This document shows, piece by piece, positions 39,658 through 41,533 of a stretch of DNA of 41,533 bases. This DNA is from Parcubacteria group bacterium GW2011_GWD2_42_14 (GTDB lineage Bacteria > Patescibacteriota > Minisyncoccia > Phycocordibacterales > UBA12088), in the NCBI GenBank assembly GCA_000998045.1, contig LCCS01000013.1:1-41533 (forward strand), given 5' to 3'. The notes under the pieces are model-generated. The model saw nothing but the letters and a program-made list of their open reading frames with translations, was not told where the DNA came from and did not search any database. The translations under genes and the position numbers were made by a program. Within the stretch, counting starts at the first letter, position 1; every line of letters begins with the position of its first letter.

Positions 39658-41154
39658 ATGAAAACAGAACGAACAGGAAAAATGTATGAGGAATTGGTCG
39701 CGCTCTGTGCTCAGGCTGGGGAAGTTGGTTCTTCAATAGAAAGCATAGGCTGGGATCAGCATGTGATGATGCCTCGAGGCGCGAAGTCTGTCGAGGTGAG
39801 AGGCAGGGAAAGCAGTGCTTTGTCCGCACTCCATCACGGACTTATTACCACTCCACGTATCGGTGAATTACTTCAGAGCATCGATGTCGCAAAACTTTCA
39901 GAAGCAGAAGCTGCACAGGTGCGTGAAATCAAAGAAATGTACAAACGCGCGGTTGGTGTACCGACGGAGCTTGTGGCACAAATTACCAAGCTTGCAACGG
40001 AAGCTGAGATGGTGTGGCGCAACGCACGATCGAGTAACGATTTTGCGTTATTTCAGCCATACCTTGAACAGCTTGTTGCGCTGAAGTGTGAAGAAGCGAG
40101 ATGTATCGACCCACGTCGAAGGCCGTATGAAGTACTCTTGCAGGAATATGAGCCGGGTATGACGTTGGGAAAACTCGATAAGTTTTTTGCTTCGATACGT
40201 AGCGTTTGTGTTCCGCTCATCCAGGAAATTGCCAATCGCCCCCAACCAGACGTGAGTATGCTGAACAAAGAAGTTCCCATGGAACTTCAAGTTGCATATA
40301 ACAAAATGCTTGCTGCTCTTCTGGGATATGACTTTGAAAACGGCAGACTGGATACATCCACTCATCCAATGACCTGCGGGTTTGGTAGAGTTACCAACCG
40401 CTATACGAATGGTTGGCTGTCTGCCCTTCTGGGAACGGCGCATGAGGTTGGGCACGGGAACTATTGCCACAACCTGCCACTTGAGCACTACGGAACACCG
40501 CTCGGTACATATCGTTCGCTCGGAGTTCATGAATCGCAATCACTGATGATGGAACGTCACATTGCGAAATCGTATCCATTTTGGCGAGGTCACTTCCGGT
40601 ACCTTCAAGCGATGTTTAGTCCGGCGCTCAATGGTGTAACCGCAGAACAGTTCTATCATGTGGTAAATCTGGTAGAGCCGGGATTCATTCGTGTCGAAGC
40701 GGATGAACTTACCTATACTATGCATATCATCCTCAGGTATGAGATCGAAAAAGCTCTTATGGACGGAAGTCTCGAAGTAAAGGACTTGCCTCTGGTGTGG
40801 AACGGAAAGATGAAAGACTTGCTTGGTATCGTACCGCCCAATGATACTTTGGGTTGCTTGCAGGATATTCATTGGACCGATGGGTCGTTTGGATACTTTC
40901 CCACATACACCCTGGGCGCCATTGGAGCAGCTCAACTCTTTGCCGGAGCAGAGGCACAGGTACCTACCCTTGAACGAGATGTTGCGGAAGGGGATTTATC
41001 TTCGTTGAATATCTGGCTCAAGAAAAACGTGCATCAGCATGGATGTCGGTATAGGTCGGATGAGTTGTACAGACTCGCTACCGGCAGTGAGCTTACCGTT
41101 GGTCCATACCTTGCATACCTTACGGAGAAATTTACAAACCTGTACAAACTGTAG
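39658..41154 (+). CDS. M32-family metallocarboxypeptidase
   Basis: This 498-residue zinc carboxypeptidase removes C-terminal amino acids. Its characteristic motifs are: GRLDTSTHPM (usually DxSxHPF), zinc motif GTAHEVGHGNYCH (HExxH), GVHESQSLMMERHI with the third zinc-ligand region, PGFIRVEADELTYTMHIILR, and LGCLQDIHWTDGSFGYFPTY near the C-terminus. Full length for the family (about 500). A clear GGAGG lies 8 nt before the ATG. Its composition is less AT-rich than the island, so it marks a return to ordinary chromosome. A terminator follows. Confidence 0.93.
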   Translation: MKTERTGKMYEELVALCAQAGEVGSSIESIGWDQHVMMPRGAKSVEVRGRESSALSALHHGLITTPRIGELLQSIDVAKLSEAEAAQVREIKEMYKRAVGVPTELVAQITKLATEAEMVWRNARSSNDFALFQPYLEQLVALKCEEARCIDPRRRPYEVLLQEYEPGMTLGKLDKFFASIRSVCVPLIQEIANRPQPDVSMLNKEVPMELQVAYNKMLAALLGYDFENGRLDTSTHPMTCGFGRVTNRYTNGWLSALLGTAHEVGHGNYCHNLPLEHYGTPLGTYRSLGVHESQSLMMERHIAKSYPFWRGHFRYLQAMFSPALNGVTAEQFYHVVNLVEPGFIRVEADELTYTMHIILRYEIEKALMDGSLEVKDLPLVWNGKMKDLLGIVPPNDTLGCLQDIHWTDGSFGYFPTYTLGAIGAAQLFAGAEAQVPTLERDVAEGDLSSLNIWLKKNVHQHGCRYRSDELYRLATGSELTVGPYLAYLTEKFTNLYKL

Positions 41155-41175
41155 ACTCGTATAGTTTCGTCTTTG

Positions 41176-41204
41176 AAGCCGTTGGTTATGCCAACGGCTT
41201 TCAA
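41176..41204 (+). terminator. terminator after the carboxypeptidase gene
   Basis: AAGCCGTTGG-TTATG-CCAACGGCTT followed by a short T-rich stretch. Confidence 0.8.
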
Positions 41205-41214
41205 ATTTACCTCA

Positions 41215-41236
41215 ACACCAGCTATGCTGGGGTGTG
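41215..41236. repeat. small hairpin with AGCTATGCT core
   Basis: ACACCAGCTATGCTGGGGTGT is a stem of ACACC/GGGGTGT and AGC/GCT around TAT. The same AGCTATGCT core is in the hairpin at 11089-11119. Confidence 0.45.
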
Positions 41237-41413
41237 TTGTTACCCTATAAACCCACAGCGTAGCGGGGTGCACATTTGAAGGCGACGCCGTATGCTTAAC
41301 AAATTTAAAGAAGTGTTATCTACACTTGGGCTTAGTTTCATAACAAGTCTAATCTTGTGGAGTAGGCATCGCCAAAAAACTAACAGAGGTATTGGGCACT
41401 TATACAAATATAC

Positions 41414-41439
41414 TAGTAGTAGTTATATAACTACTACTA
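41414..41439. repeat. 26-bp perfect palindrome next to an IS end
   Basis: Half-site TAGTAGTAGTTAT (41414-41426) is followed by its exact reverse complement (41427-41439). IS30-family elements are known to insert into symmetric targets of about 24 bp, so this may be the target of the IS whose end follows. Confidence 0.6.
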
Positions 41440-41454
41440 CTTGGTCTCAACGTT

Positions 41455-41533
41455 TTAATGCAACAGTTTTGCTAATGCTTCGTATGGTGTCTTCCAGTCT
41501 AGCACTTTTCTTGGACGAGTGTTGAGGAGGAAT
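41455..41533 (-). CDS. IS30-family transposase, C-terminal end (cut by window edge)
   Basis: The minus strand reads FLLNTRPRKVLDWKTPYEAL then AKLLH and stops at TAA (41457-41455). NTRPRKxLxWKTPxEAL is the highly conserved C-terminus of IS30-family transposases (DDE type). About 25 codons are visible; the rest lies beyond the window. The IS terminal repeat probably lies between the stop and the palindrome at 41414-41439. Confidence 0.85.
   Translation of the reverse strand, partial: FLLNTRPRKVLDWKTPYEALAKLLH

Overview
The window looks like a chromosomal segment of a Patescibacteria/CPR bacterium, most likely Parcubacteria-like. This is inference from content: a small PilB ATPase with receiver proteins, an RF2 with a very short first domain, FtsEX, a 7TM/ATP-grasp cassette, many short uncharacterised proteins, few Shine-Dalgarno sites, and several -10 boxes almost touching the start codon. 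RF2 is present and TGA is used as a stop, so the standard bacterial code fits. No rRNA or CRISPR array was seen.

Positions 1-2400 hold one uncharacterised protein, an AbrB-like protein, and tRNA-Met(CAT) and tRNA-Asp(GTC). Each tRNA is followed by unusual hairpin elements that end in copies of that tRNA's own 3' end. Positions 2400-20850 are a mostly housekeeping block: broken TspO-like gene, MGMT-like protein, cupin, PilB with two receivers and a degenerate histidine kinase, a MacA/MacB-type export operon whose gene junctions carry stop-to-start hairpin repeats, a tryptophan nonapeptide-repeat protein, Nudix, two tRNA-Thr, prfB, ftsE, ftsX, a pyrG with three frame-breaking deletions, a 7TM protein, two ATP-grasp enzymes and a small HTH protein. 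Several families of short intergenic repeats are scattered through this block.

Positions 21200-39500, beginning next to tRNA-Gln(CTG), form an AT-rich accessory and defence island: a Z1-type ATPase broken by a small deletion, a BsaWI-like restriction enzyme facing an SPPY-type DNA methyltransferase, a large serine recombinase with a phage-like HTH protein and a ParB-methylase fusion, a multi-hairpin non-coding region ahead of a PD-(D/E)XK-like nuclease and an unknown partner, a Hachiman system (hamA-hamB), small membrane proteins, a receiver/histidine-kinase pair and an HExxH protein. The window ends with an M32 carboxypeptidase and the 3' end of an IS30-family transposase beside a long palindrome.

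The most novel-looking signals are (1) the tRNA-end-copying hairpins at 1198-2373, whose inner helix covaries between copies, and (2) three inverted-repeat elements at 8746-9782 whose stem base places a stop codon against the next start codon. Family calls come from reading motifs by eye; no database search was run.
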